Below the pieces are notes generated by a model. It was not told the origin of the DNA, did no database searches, and saw only the letters and a program-made list of their open reading frames with translations. From Candidatus Izimoplasma sp. ZiA1 (lineage in GTDB: Bacteria; Bacillota_I; Bacilli_A; Izemoplasmatales; Izemoplasmataceae): a DNA stretch of 64,000 nt. Below are positions 1 to 8,577 of this stretch, piece by piece; position 1 is the first letter of the stretch; every line of letters begins with the position of its first letter. The position numbers and the translations under genes were made by a program. The DNA lies in contig NQYJ01000004.1 of assembly GCA_002285055.1 (NCBI GenBank), positions 1 to 64,000 of the forward strand, read 5' to 3'.

Positions 1-118
1 ATAATCATAAAACAATTAACACAATCAACTCTAATTTTAAGAAACTAATACATTCACTAATATATTCGTTATATTATTATTGATCATCAGAATGTAAATG
101 TTAAGGGGGCTAGTTATC

Positions 119-856
119 TTGGTATTTAGTAAAGTATTGTCTACATACTTATATTTTTGTTTTAGTAAAAAAACATATTACATATCTTTAGGGATGATAG
201 TGATTAATTCTTTGTTGTTTATTTATTTTAGTAGCTTTACTACAAATATCCACGAGCTTTTAATTAATCAAAGTAATTACTATAACGAATATATTAGTGA
301 ATGTATTAGTTTCTTAAAATTAGAGTTGATTGTGTTAATTGTTTTTATGATTATTGATTGTTTTAATAAGAATAATTATGATTATTTTTTACTTAATAAA
401 ACTTATAGAAGTAGAGTTATTATTAGTAAGATTACAGCTATATATATAGTAATTATATTGATTTTATTAGTTAATTATCTATTGTTTTTGTTAATTCCTT
501 TAGTCTTAACTCCATATTTTTATGTTAATAATGTGTTAGTTATTTTATTTATTAGGTTACTTATTTTTTGCTTGTACTATTTACTACTTGGGATTATTTT
601 TTATCTTGTTTTTAAGAGTATATACGGGTTATTAATGTTTTTTACTTTGTATATGGTTACTTATACAATTAACGGATTTTTAGAGAATATTAATGATGTT
701 AAGGGCTTTAAAGTTGTTTATAGTATCTTTTTTCCGGAATTGTTTTATTCAATAAATAATCAATATATATTTTTGTTTAAAGAGTATATAATACTTTCCT
801 TGATTTTTTTATTGTCAACAATCACTTTATCAATGTATAATAGTACTGATATCTAG
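119..856 (+). CDS. Multi-pass membrane protein, possibly an ABC-2-type permease
   Basis: About six hydrophobic segments alternate with short polar loops over 245 residues, with no soluble domain. Size and layout resemble small ABC-2-type permease subunits, but I see no diagnostic motif. An ATG at 98 opens the frame, yet the strong ribosome site AAGGGGG (103-109) lies downstream of it, so translation should begin at the in-frame TTG at 119, nine bases after the site. Any ATP-binding partner would lie left of the window. The gene ends 35 bases before glmS, and no terminator separates them, so they may be co-transcribed. The function is not established. Confidence 0.6.
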   Translation: MVFSKVLSTYLYFCFSKKTYYISLGMIVINSLLFIYFSSFTTNIHELLINQSNYYNEYISECISFLKLELIVLIVFMIIDCFNKNNYDYFLLNKTYRSRVIISKITAIYIVIILILLVNYLLFLLIPLVLTPYFYVNNVLVILFIRLLIFCLYYLLLGIIFYLVFKSIYGLLMFFTLYMVTYTINGFLENINDVKGFKVVYSIFFPELFYSINNQYIFLFKEYIILSLIFLLSTITLSMYNSTDI

Positions 857-891
857 AAATAAAGTTAGAAATCTTGAAAGGATATGGTTAT

Positions 892-2679
892 ATGTGTGGT
901 ATTGTAGGATACTTAGGTAAAGAAGATGCAAGGGAAATTATTTTAAACGGATTACGCAAGTTAGAATATCGAGGATATGATTCTGCGGGTATAAGTTTAT
1001 ATAAAAAAACTGATAATGAATTTATGATATATAAAGATAAAGGAAGAGTAGCTCATTTAGAAAGTATAACTGATTTTAGTTATGATACTGGGCTTGGGAT
1101 TGGTCATACAAGATGGGCAACACATGGTATTCCTAACCAAAATAACTCACATCCTCATCAATCAAATACTAAAAGATTTATTATTGTTCATAATGGTGTT
1201 ATTGAGAATTATAAGGAACTTAAAAATGATATTTTACATCAAACTAATTTTTATAGTGATACCGATACTGAGGTTATCGCAAATTTAATTGAAGAGTTTT
1301 CACATACATTGACTGTTGAGGAAAGTATTCGTAAAACTTTGACTTTATTAGAAGGATCTTATGCGTTATTAGTTATTGATCGTTTAAATCCAGAAATTAT
1401 GTATGCAGCTAAAAACAAATCTCCGTTATTACTTGGGATTGGGCAAGGTGGAACAATCATAGCATCAGATGTAATGGCGTTTGTTGGACTTGCTAATGAT
1501 TATGTTACTCTTGATGATAAAAGCTTTATTGAGGTAACTAAAGACGGTTTTATAATCAAAGATATTATTGGTAAAGAAACACCTTATGATATTAAAACAA
1601 TTGATATTGATAATTTTAATGTTGAGAAGGGTGAATATGCTCATTTTATGTTAAAAGAAATAAACGAACAACCAAGTGTTATTAGAAACATTATTAGTAA
1701 ATACTTTGATGGTGATAAAATCACATTAAATGGTAATGCTAAAAAAATGATTAACGATAGTGATCGTTTATATATAATTGCTGCTGGGACTAGTATGAAT
1801 GCTGGTTTTATTGGTAAAGAAATGTTTGAAAAAATGGCAGGAATTCCGACTGAGGTTCATATTGCTAGTGAGTTTGCATATAATATGCCACTACTTAGTG
1901 ATAATCCATTATTCATTTTTATTTCACAAAGTGGTGAGACAGCAGATTTAAGAGCTGTACTTGTTAATATTAAACGAAAAGGTTATCGAAGTTTAACAAT
2001 TACAAATGTTAAAACATCAACATTAGCTCGAGAAGCTGATGGTTATGTTGAAATCTTCGCAGGACCGGAAATAGCTGTAGCATCAACAAAAGCATACACA
2101 GCGCAAATCGCAATTTTATCTATCTTAGCGATGCATGTTAGTGATAATACACATCTTAATTTAAGAAAAGAGTTATCTAAAGTAGCAATTAGTATGGAAA
2201 ATATAATTGATAAAAAAGAATATATAAAAGATATAGTTAAAGAGTATTTAACTAAACGTAATTGTTTTTATATTGGTCGTGGAATTGATTATTATGCTTC
2301 CTTAGAATCAGCATTAAAACTTAAAGAAATTAGTTATATTCAAACTGAAGGTTTTGCAGCTGGTGAATTAAAACATGGAACAATTGCTTTAATTGAAGAA
2401 GGAACTCCAGTTATTGCTATTATTAGTCAAAAGGAAATCAATAAAAATACTAGAAGCAATTTATATGAAGTTCAGAGTCGTGGTGCTAAAACAATCGTTA
2501 TTAGTACAAAGGCTGTTAAAGATAGTAGTGATTTAATAGTGTTAGATGATGTTTTTGAGTTATTTAGTCCATTACTAACAATTATCCCGACACAATTTAT
2601 CGCTTATTACGCTGCACTTGAGCGTGGATATGACATCGATAAGCCAAGAAATTTAGCAAAAAGCGTAACAGTTGAATAA
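892..2679 (+). CDS. glmS: Glutamine--fructose-6-phosphate aminotransferase (isomerizing)
   Basis: GlmS makes glucosamine-6-phosphate from fructose-6-phosphate and glutamine, the first step toward UDP-GlcNAc. The frame is open from 874, but the mature enzyme must begin MCGIVGY because Cys2 becomes the N-terminal nucleophile; the ATG at 892 gives this, with GAAAGGA before it. The class II glutaminase domain (about 1-220) shows GHTRWATHG, HNGVIEN and SDTDTEV. Two SIS sugar-isomerase domains follow (AAGTSMNAG, SQSGETAD; IGRGIDY, EGFAAGELKHG), and the C-terminus ends DKPRNLAKSVTVE. At 595 residues it is full length. Only 35 bases separate it from the upstream gene, which leaves no room for a glmS ribozyme. 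glmM and glmU follow on the same strand. Confidence 0.97.
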   Translation: MCGIVGYLGKEDAREIILNGLRKLEYRGYDSAGISLYKKTDNEFMIYKDKGRVAHLESITDFSYDTGLGIGHTRWATHGIPNQNNSHPHQSNTKRFIIVHNGVIENYKELKNDILHQTNFYSDTDTEVIANLIEEFSHTLTVEESIRKTLTLLEGSYALLVIDRLNPEIMYAAKNKSPLLLGIGQGGTIIASDVMAFVGLANDYVTLDDKSFIEVTKDGFIIKDIIGKETPYDIKTIDIDNFNVEKGEYAHFMLKEINEQPSVIRNIISKYFDGDKITLNGNAKKMINDSDRLYIIAAGTSMNAGFIGKEMFEKMAGIPTEVHIASEFAYNMPLLSDNPLFIFISQSGETADLRAVLVNIKRKGYRSLTITNVKTSTLAREADGYVEIFAGPEIAVASTKAYTAQIAILSILAMHVSDNTHLNLRKELSKVAISMENIIDKKEYIKDIVKEYLTKRNCFYIGRGIDYYASLESALKLKEISYIQTEGFAAGELKHGTIALIEEGTPVIAIISQKEINKNTRSNLYEVQSRGAKTIVISTKAVKDSSDLIVLDDVFELFSPLLTIIPTQFIAYYAALERGYDIDKPRNLAKSVTVE

Positions 2680-2706
2680 ACCCAAATTAATTTGGGTTTT
2701 TCTTTT
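2679..2706 (+). terminator. Rho-independent terminator after glmS
   Basis: AACCCAAA pairs with TTTGGGTT across a TTAA loop, directly overlapping the glmS stop codon and followed by a T-rich tail. Confidence 0.85.
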
Positions 2707-2742
2707 ATTATTGAACAATTATATTTATTTATTGTTCGTTCA

Positions 2743-2770
2743 TTGAAATTTCATAACTTTATGATAAAAT
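2743..2770 (+). promoter_or_regulatory. Sigma-70-type promoter for glmM-glmU
   Basis: TTGAAA (2743-2748) and TAAAAT (2765-2770) are separated by 16 bases, downstream of the glmS terminator and 40 bases before the glmM start. Confidence 0.6.
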
Positions 2771-2809
2771 TAATTTGTTAATTTAGATAATTGAAAGAGG
2801 ATGATTAAT

Positions 2810-4117
2810 TTGGCAAAATATTTTGGAACTGATGGGATAAGAGGTAGAGTTGGACTTGAGTTAACTACAAGTCTTGCTTTTAAAGTAGGACAAAGTATTA
2901 AAGACGTTTTAAAAGCTGATACATTAGTTATTGGTTGTGATACTAGAGAATCTAGTTATGATTTTATGTATAGTGTAGCTAGTGGAGCCCAAAGTTTAGG
3001 GATAAATGTTATATTAGCTGGTGTTGTACCAACTCCAGTAATTCAGTATTATAGTGAAGTTAAAAAAATATATGGTGTAATGATTACAGCGTCTCATAAT
3101 CCATATCATGATAATGGGATAAAAGTATTTAAATATGGAACTAAACTTAGTGAAGAGGAAGAACTTGCGGTTGAATATTTTGTTGATAACCGTGGTGAGT
3201 TTGATGTTATAAGTGTTGGTAAAGTAATTACTAGTGATGAACCATTAAACATTTATAAAGAAATTTATAAAGATTTAAATCTTAAAAAAAGTAATTATGT
3301 AGTTGCTATTGATAGTGCTCATGGAGCAAACTCTGTGATTGCAAAAGAGATGTTAAGTGGTTATGTAAAAGAGTTACATCAAATTGGAGCTAATCCTGAT
3401 GGGGTTAATATTAATAACGGTGTAGGTAGTACTCATTTAGAGAGTATTATTTCCTTAGTTAAAGAAAAAAATGCTGATTTTGGATTTAGTTATGATGGTG
3501 ATGGTGACCGTTTTTTACTTGTAGATAATGATGGTGATATTATTGATGGCGATAAAATCATTTATATAATTGCTAGTTATTTAAAAAGTCAAAACAAATT
3601 AAACAAAGATACAGTAGTTCTAACAAAAATGAGTAATTTAGGAATCATTAAAGCCTTTAATGATTTAGGGATTAAAGTTGTTAAAACTGATGTTGGCGAT
3701 AAACATGTATTAGCTCAAATCAAAGAATTTGATTATTCAATTGGTGGGGAAAACAGTGGACATATCATCTTATTTGATCACTTAAGTACTGGTGATGGTT
3801 TATTTGTTAGTATGTACATCTTAAAAGTATTAGAAGAAACTAATAAAACTTTAAAAGAATTAATAAGTCCAATTAATATGTATCCACAAAAAATGGAAAA
3901 CATAAAAGCATATAATAAAGATATTGTAAATGATCAAAGAATTACTGATTTAGTTACTAAAACTCAAGCTTTATGGAGTGATGATGGTAAAGTATTAGTA
4001 AGAGCATCAGGTACTGAACCATTAATTAGAGTTACATTAAGTTATAAAGATGAAAAAGAACTAGATAAAGTAATGAGTGAATTTATTAGTTTATTCAAAA
4101 CTTTGAAGGAGGAGTAA
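2810..4117 (+). CDS. glmM: Phosphoglucosamine mutase
   Basis: GlmM converts glucosamine-6-phosphate to glucosamine-1-phosphate. Four-domain phosphohexomutase landmarks are visible: N-terminal KYFGTDGIRG, the phosphoserine loop TASHNP (Ser95), the metal site DGDGDR and the C-terminal phosphate-binding loop RASGTEPLIRV. An ATG at 2801 abuts the ribosome site AAAGAGG (2794-2800) with no spacing. The in-frame TTG at 2810 has nine bases of spacing and gives the family-typical N-terminus MAKYFGTDG, so I chose it (435 residues). The stop codon lies one base before the glmU ATG, and the glmU ribosome site is inside the glmM 3' end, indicating tight coupling. Confidence 0.96.
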   Translation: MAKYFGTDGIRGRVGLELTTSLAFKVGQSIKDVLKADTLVIGCDTRESSYDFMYSVASGAQSLGINVILAGVVPTPVIQYYSEVKKIYGVMITASHNPYHDNGIKVFKYGTKLSEEEELAVEYFVDNRGEFDVISVGKVITSDEPLNIYKEIYKDLNLKKSNYVVAIDSAHGANSVIAKEMLSGYVKELHQIGANPDGVNINNGVGSTHLESIISLVKEKNADFGFSYDGDGDRFLLVDNDGDIIDGDKIIYIIASYLKSQNKLNKDTVVLTKMSNLGIIKAFNDLGIKVVKTDVGDKHVLAQIKEFDYSIGGENSGHIILFDHLSTGDGLFVSMYILKVLEETNKTLKELISPINMYPQKMENIKAYNKDIVNDQRITDLVTKTQALWSDDGKVLVRASGTEPLIRVTLSYKDEKELDKVMSEFISLFKTLKEE

Positions 4118-4118
4118 C

Positions 4119-5495
4119 ATGAAAAAATACGCTGTAGTATTAGCTGCAGGTAAAGGGACAAGAATGAAAACAGAGTTACCAAAATGTGCCTTTCCAATCT
4201 TAAAAAAACCAATGATTGAATATATTACTGAAAATATAGAAAAGAGTAATGTTGACGAAATAATAACAGTAGTAGGACATAAAAAAGAAGTCTTTTTTGA
4301 TTTGCTTCAAGATCGCGTTGAATACGCTGTTCAAGAAGAACAACTAGGAACAGGGCATGCTGTACTGGTTACTAAAGATCTACTTGAAAGAAGACGTGGA
4401 ACAACAATTATTTTACTTGGAGATATGCCTCTTGTTGATTATAAGGTAATCAACAAAGTAATTAGTTACCACACTGATAGAGGTAATGATTTAACAGTTG
4501 TGACAACAAGTATGGAAAATCCTAAAGGATATGGTCGTATCATCAGAAATGAATACGGTAATATTGAAGGAATTGTTGAACATATCAACTGTACAAAAGA
4601 ACAAAAACAAATTAAAGAGATAAATACAGGGATTTATGTAGTAAGTAATAGCTTATTATTTAAAGCTCTTGAAAAAATAGAGAAAAACCCAACAAAAGGT
4701 GAATACTACTTAACTGATATTGTTGAGATAATGAAAAAAGACTATGTAGTTGGTACTTTTGTTTTAAGAGACTCATATAAAGTAATGGGTGTAAATGATT
4801 TATTTAACATAAGTATTGCAGAAAAACATTTACGCGAACAAATCAATAAAATGCATATGTTAAATGGAGTTTCAATTATCAATCCTGAAACTGTAACTAT
4901 TGGACATAATGTACTAATAGAAGAAAATGTTACTATTAATCCAAATACGACAATAACTGGAGATTCAGTTATTAAAACAAAAGCAGTTATTGGACCAAAC
5001 ACAGAAATTCATAGTTCAACTATTTATGAAAGTGTTGAAGTAAGACATAGTTTAGTTTACGATTCAACGGTTCATGAAAACACAACAATCGGACCATTTG
5101 CACATTTAAGAAACGGGGCAAATATCGGTGCTAATAACCGCATTGGTAACTTTGTTGAAGTTAAAAAATCATCAACTGGTGATGGTACAAAAGCAGCTCA
5201 TTTAGCATATATCGGTGATACAGTAACTGGTAAAAACGTTAACTTTGGTTGTGGTAGTATTACTGTAAACTATGATGGTATTAATAAACATCAAACAATT
5301 ATTGGTGATGATGTATTTATTGGTTGTAATACTAATTTAGTTGCACCACTAAGCGTTGGTGATAAAGTGTTCATCGCAGCTGGTTCAACTGTAACTAAGG
5401 ATATTCCTAAAGGAGCGCTAGCTATTGCTAGAAATAAACAAATCAATAAAGCTGATTACGCTAAAAACTTAATTAAACCAAAAGATGACCAATAA
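4119..5495 (+). CDS. glmU: Bifunctional UDP-GlcNAc pyrophosphorylase / GlcN-1-P acetyltransferase
   Basis: GlmU acetylates glucosamine-1-phosphate and transfers UMP to give UDP-GlcNAc. The N-terminal uridyltransferase has the nucleotide loop LAAGKGTRMKT and the EEQLGTGHA segment. The C-terminal half is a left-handed beta-helix of hexapeptide repeats (NPNTTI, IGPNTEI, IGPFAHLRNGANIG), including HLAYIGD and a GSITVNYDG segment typical of the acetyltransferase site. Length (458) matches Bacillus-type GlmU. A strong AAGGAGGAG site precedes the ATG. Together with glmS and glmM the whole pathway from fructose-6-phosphate to UDP-GlcNAc is present within 4.7 kb. Confidence 0.97.
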   Translation: MKKYAVVLAAGKGTRMKTELPKCAFPILKKPMIEYITENIEKSNVDEIITVVGHKKEVFFDLLQDRVEYAVQEEQLGTGHAVLVTKDLLERRRGTTIILLGDMPLVDYKVINKVISYHTDRGNDLTVVTTSMENPKGYGRIIRNEYGNIEGIVEHINCTKEQKQIKEINTGIYVVSNSLLFKALEKIEKNPTKGEYYLTDIVEIMKKDYVVGTFVLRDSYKVMGVNDLFNISIAEKHLREQINKMHMLNGVSIINPETVTIGHNVLIEENVTINPNTTITGDSVIKTKAVIGPNTEIHSSTIYESVEVRHSLVYDSTVHENTTIGPFAHLRNGANIGANNRIGNFVEVKKSSTGDGTKAAHLAYIGDTVTGKNVNFGCGSITVNYDGINKHQTIIGDDVFIGCNTNLVAPLSVGDKVFIAAGSTVTKDIPKGALAIARNKQINKADYAKNLIKPKDDQ

Positions 5496-5498
5496 GGG

Positions 5499-5526
5499 TT
5501 GACTTTAGTATTAGAAGTGTTATAAT
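5499..5526 (+). promoter_or_regulatory. Promoter of the infC-rpmI-rplT operon
   Basis: TTGACT (5499-5504), 16-base spacer, TATAAT (5521-5526), beginning just after the glmU stop. Transcription would start near 5533 and include the structured leader. Confidence 0.8.
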
Positions 5527-5532
5527 AATTAA

Positions 5533-5690
5533 GCAAGTAAATGTGGAAAGAAGAGTACCCACTCTCACCTGATAGACAAATCTATAGGTTTAAGCTACTT
5601 AGATAAAATAATTTATCAGCGTGGGTATATGCCCGCGCTGTTTTTTTTCTTTCCATAGCTTTAAAAATTTGAAAATATGGAGGTGGAATT
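5533..5690 (+). promoter_or_regulatory. L20-type autoregulatory leader with attenuator
   Basis: A roughly 155-base untranslated leader precedes infC. It holds an intrinsic terminator (5617-5648). An upstream TACCCAC (5556-5562) is the exact complement of GTGGGTA (5621-5627) in the terminator 5' arm, so the two structures are mutually exclusive. In Bacillus the infC-rpmI-rplT leader is terminated when L20 binds it; position, gene order and competing helices fit that mechanism here. L20 binding itself is inferred from the family. Confidence 0.75.
5617..5648 (+). terminator. Attenuator terminator in the infC leader
   Basis: CAGCGTGGGT pairs with GCCCGCGCTG around an ATAT loop (9-10 pairs, two of them G-T) and is followed by eight T. 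It lies about 40 bases before infC and inside the leader, so it is regulatory rather than the end of an operon. Confidence 0.85.
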
Positions 5691-6245
5691 ATCGCAAGTA
5701 AATATTCGCAACAAAAACCAGAAAAACGTAATGATGATCATTTGTTAAATGGTGGAATTAGATCTCGTGAAGTTAGAGTAATCTCTGATACAGGTGAACA
5801 ATTAGGAATCCTTAGTACAAGAGATGCTTTAAATCAAGCTTCAAACAAAGGTTTGGATTTAGTGTTAGTAGCACCAACTGCAAAACCCCCTGTAGCTAAG
5901 TTCATGGATTATAACAAATTCCGTTACGAGCAACAAAGAAAAGCTCGTGAAGCTAAAAAACATCAAAAAGTAGTTACGTTAAAAGAAATTAGATTATCAC
6001 CAAAAATCGATAAACACGACTTTGATACAAAACTTAAAAATGGTCGTAAGTTTCTTGAAAAAGGCGACAAATTAAAAATTTCTATACGCTTTAGAGGTCG
6101 CGAAATGGCTTACACAAGTAAAGGTTTAGAAGTAATGAAACAATTTGCTGAACTTTGTGAAGACATAGCTGATGTTGAAAGCAAGGCAAAACTTGATGGG
6201 CGTAATATGATGATGTCATTAATGCCTAAAAAAGATAAAAAATAA
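5691..6245 (+). CDS. infC: Translation initiation factor IF-3 with non-canonical start
   Basis: IF-3 binds the 30S subunit and checks start codon-anticodon pairing. The IF-3 N domain (NGGIRSREVRVI, VAPTAKPPVAKFMDY) and C domain (VVTLKEIRLSP, DHDFDTK-like HDFDTK, SIRFRGREM) are intact. No ATG or GTG lies at the proper place. The site GGAGG (5679-5683) sits seven bases before ATC (5691) and four before an in-frame ATT (5688); both extend the protein through a basic, Gln/Lys-rich N-terminus. An AUU or related weak start is a conserved feature of infC used for IF-3 self-control. I prefer ATC by spacing; ATT is the alternative. Without this reading the first usual start would be an internal TTG at 5742 with no ribosome site. 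Confidence 0.9.
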   Translation: MASKYSQQKPEKRNDDHLLNGGIRSREVRVISDTGEQLGILSTRDALNQASNKGLDLVLVAPTAKPPVAKFMDYNKFRYEQQRKAREAKKHQKVVTLKEIRLSPKIDKHDFDTKLKNGRKFLEKGDKLKISIRFRGREMAYTSKGLEVMKQFAELCEDIADVESKAKLDGRNMMMSLMPKKDKK

Positions 6246-6260
6246 AAGGAGTTGACAATA

Positions 6261-6461
6261 ATGCCAAAAATGAGAACTCATTCAGGTACGAAAAAAAGAG
6301 TTAGTAGAACTGCAACTGGAAAATTAAAAGTGTCTCACTCTTTTAGAGGACATTTAAAAGGGAATAAATCAACAAAATCAATTAGACAACATCGCCAACC
6401 TAACCTAGTTAGTCCAAGTGATGCAAAAAGAATCAAACAACAAATCGCAAATATCAAATAA
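6261..6461 (+). CDS. rpmI: 50S ribosomal protein L35
   Basis: A 66-residue, highly basic protein starting MPKMRTHSGTKKR, with the L35 pattern of a basic stretch followed by a GHL segment and NLVSPSD. The ATG at 6261 is chosen over an in-frame TTG at 6252, because the site AAAGGAG (6245-6251) abuts the TTG but is nine bases from the ATG. Middle gene of the infC-rpmI-rplT operon. Confidence 0.97.
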   Translation: MPKMRTHSGTKKRVSRTATGKLKVSHSFRGHLKGNKSTKSIRQHRQPNLVSPSDAKRIKQQIANIK

Positions 6462-6480
6462 TTTATAGGAGGTAATTAAA

Positions 6481-7047
6481 ATGCCAAGAGTTAAAGGCGG
6501 AAACGTTGCAAGAAAAAGACGTAAAAAAGTATTAAAACTTGCCAAAGGTTATTTTGGATCAAAACATTTATTATACAGAACTGCTAATGAGCAAGTGATG
6601 AAATCACTAGCTTATGCATATAGAGATCGTAAACAAAGAAAAAGAAATTTCAGAAAATTATGGATTACTAGAATCAATGCTGCAGCTAGATTAAACGGGT
6701 TATCATATTCAAAAATGATTAACGGTTTAAACAAAGCTGGTGTTGAAGTTAACCGTAAAATGTTAGCTGATATTGCTATTTATGATGAAGCTGGTTTTGC
6801 AAGCTTAGTTGAAATCGCTAAAAAAGGATTAAACGGTGAAGCATTAGTACAAGCTCCTAAAAAAGCAGTAGCTAAAAAAGTAGAAGTTAAAACTGAAGAA
6901 GTAGCTGAAGTAGTTGCTGAAGTTGTAGAAGAGTCAACAGACTTATCTAAAATGACAGTTGCTGAATTAAAAGCATTAGCTAAAGAAAAAGGTTTAACAG
7001 GATATACTACACTTAAAAAAGCTGAATTAATTGAGGCTTTAAAATAA
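6481..7047 (+). CDS. rplT: 50S ribosomal protein L20 with C-terminal SAP/Rho-N-like extension
   Basis: Residues 1 to about 118 are a normal L20 ([39 protein letters not shown]), which nucleates 23S rRNA assembly and represses its own operon through the leader RNA. The usual family length is about 117-120, but this protein has 188 residues. An Ala/Lys/Glu/Val-rich linker (about 125-152) leads to a compact end, about residues 154-188, with [18 protein letters not shown] and [11 protein letters not shown]. This has the helix-turn-helix pattern of SAP or Rho N-terminal nucleic-acid-binding modules. The reading frame is uninterrupted and the gene ends at a terminator, so the extension is genuine. 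Confidence 0.95.
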   Translation: MPRVKGGNVARKRRKKVLKLAKGYFGSKHLLYRTANEQVMKSLAYAYRDRKQRKRNFRKLWITRINAAARLNGLSYSKMINGLNKAGVEVNRKMLADIAIYDEAGFASLVEIAKKGLNGEALVQAPKKAVAKKVEVKTEEVAEVVAEVVEESTDLSKMTVAELKALAKEKGLTGYTTLKKAELIEALK

Positions 7048-7070
7048 GCAGTTTATAACTGCTTTTTTTT
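7047..7070 (+). terminator. Terminator after rplT
   Basis: AGCAGTT/AACTGCT hairpin immediately after the rplT stop, followed by a run of T. Confidence 0.85.
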
Positions 7071-7137
7071 ATGTTTTTTTTCACACAATAGTCATAATTA
7101 TATGCATATATATGATATAATCATTGTGGGTGGTTTT

Positions 7138-8436
7138 ATGATGGATTTAATAAAGAAACAAAAATTTGATATATACTTAATAATTCTTTCAACACTAACG
7201 TTTACAAGTTATGTATTTAACTTAGAATACTTAGTAGTTGCAGTATTTTTAGTTGTAGGAATTTATACTGTTATTTTTAACAAAAACCCACTTAACTTAA
7301 TCCCAATTGTGATGCTATCACACATGGGTAATCAAAATTTAAGTAATGAAGCTACAACACTGAAAACTGCGTTAATGGTTATAACTATTGTTTTAATCGT
7401 TGCAGATGCAATAAAAAACCGTAAATTTAGTACTAAAGGTAAATTATTTTACCCGTTTATGATATTTATTGTCTTATCAATCCTGACATTTATTAATAGT
7501 GATGATTATAAAAATACATGGTATGGATTATTGCAAGTATTAAGATTTACAGCAACATATATGTATTTAGTAAATGTCTTAAAGGATGATAAAGATAATT
7601 TTATTAACATATCGAAAATATTCTTATATGCAAGTCTCGTAGTTACCGCTGAAATGTTATATGTATTAAATACATCAACTGAACCAATCTTAAACATTAT
7701 TAGAACTCGTCAAATCAGTTTAGGATGGGCAAATTTAAATGTTATTATTTATCCGAATCTAGTAAGTATTCCTTTAGTAGCTTATTTAGTTCTAAACGTT
7801 AAAGATAAAATATATTACATGGTTCTAGGTAGTTTTAGTGCTCTTGGTATCTTTTTAACACTATCAAGATCTTCAATCCTAACATTAGCTGTTTACGCTA
7901 TCTTATTAGGTGTTATGGTTTTAATATTTTATCGTAAAGATATAAAAAAAATAATCATTCCTGGAATAATTTATGTAGTAATAACGGGAATAACGATGTT
8001 ATATTTTGAACAAGATGGAATCATCTCTGGAGTTATTAACTCGTTCTTAGATCGAGATTTAGGAAGATTTGATGATCGTTGGGTGTTAATTGAAAGAGGA
8101 ATAGAATTGTTTAAGGAACATCCGTTGTTTGGTTTTGGTGGGTTATATAGTTCAAGAGTCCATTTAGCAGAATTTGGGATTAAAAACTATCATAATACCT
8201 TTATCCAGGCAATGACTTTAGGTGTTTTTGGTCTTGTAAATCTATTTTATTTTATGTATCAACAAGTAAAAGTAATTATTAAAGACAAAGACTTGTTTAA
8301 GTACTTTGTGTTAATAATGTTGTTTGGAACAGGAATTGTTAATGGGTTCTTCCAACCAATGTATTTTTACGCAGATTATATATTATTTATCGCAATCTTC
8401 ATCGCCTTATTTGAGGTTAAAAATCAAACATATTAA
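7138..8436 (+). CDS. O-antigen ligase/polymerase-like (Wzy_C family) membrane protein
   Basis: About 432 residues with ten to twelve hydrophobic segments. Motifs near the middle and end match the Wzy/WaaL polymerase-ligase family: LSRSSILTL in a membrane segment, then a large external loop with DDRWVLIERGIELFKEHPLFGFG and a conserved YHNTFIQ. Such proteins join or polymerise polysaccharide repeats on an undecaprenyl carrier at the outer membrane face. The frame is open from an ATG at 7102, but a TATAAT box lies at 7116-7121, so the first usable starts are ATG 7138 or 7141 behind GGGTGG. No glycosyltransferases flank it, so the substrate is unknown. Confidence 0.75.
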   Translation: MMDLIKKQKFDIYLIILSTLTFTSYVFNLEYLVVAVFLVVGIYTVIFNKNPLNLIPIVMLSHMGNQNLSNEATTLKTALMVITIVLIVADAIKNRKFSTKGKLFYPFMIFIVLSILTFINSDDYKNTWYGLLQVLRFTATYMYLVNVLKDDKDNFINISKIFLYASLVVTAEMLYVLNTSTEPILNIIRTRQISLGWANLNVIIYPNLVSIPLVAYLVLNVKDKIYYMVLGSFSALGIFLTLSRSSILTLAVYAILLGVMVLIFYRKDIKKIIIPGIIYVVITGITMLYFEQDGIISGVINSFLDRDLGRFDDRWVLIERGIELFKEHPLFGFGGLYSSRVHLAEFGIKNYHNTFIQAMTLGVFGLVNLFYFMYQQVKVIIKDKDLFKYFVLIMLFGTGIVNGFFQPMYFYADYILFIAIFIALFEVKNQTY

Positions 8437-8490
8437 GAAGGATTATGTAAGTGTGATTAGTTGACTAAGTTCTTTAATTATGGCTTTGTT

Positions 8491-8508
8491 ATTTAGATAT
8501 ATCTAAAT
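8491..8508. repeat. Perfect 18-base palindrome
   Basis: ATTTAGATATATCTAAAT reads identically on both strands. It lies 54 bases after the polysaccharide ligase-like gene and about 30 bases before the possible -35 element of the 6S RNA gene. A partial half-site (TTTCTAAATA) follows at 8511. It could be an operator or a weak hairpin; it lacks a T run. Confidence 0.5.
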
Positions 8509-8577
8509 TATTTCTAAATAAGAGAGGTGTGCATTCATTGACTTTTTAACTTTAAAGAGTTAAACTATAATTGACCT

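Noticed and set aside
1..118. Gene in the first 118 bases
   Set aside because: The sequence is AT-rich with short frames only; I see no ribosome site or conserved peptide before the TTG at 119.
856..892. glmS ribozyme before glmS
   Set aside because: Only 35 bases lie between the upstream gene and glmS, too few for the ribozyme, and its conserved core is not visible.
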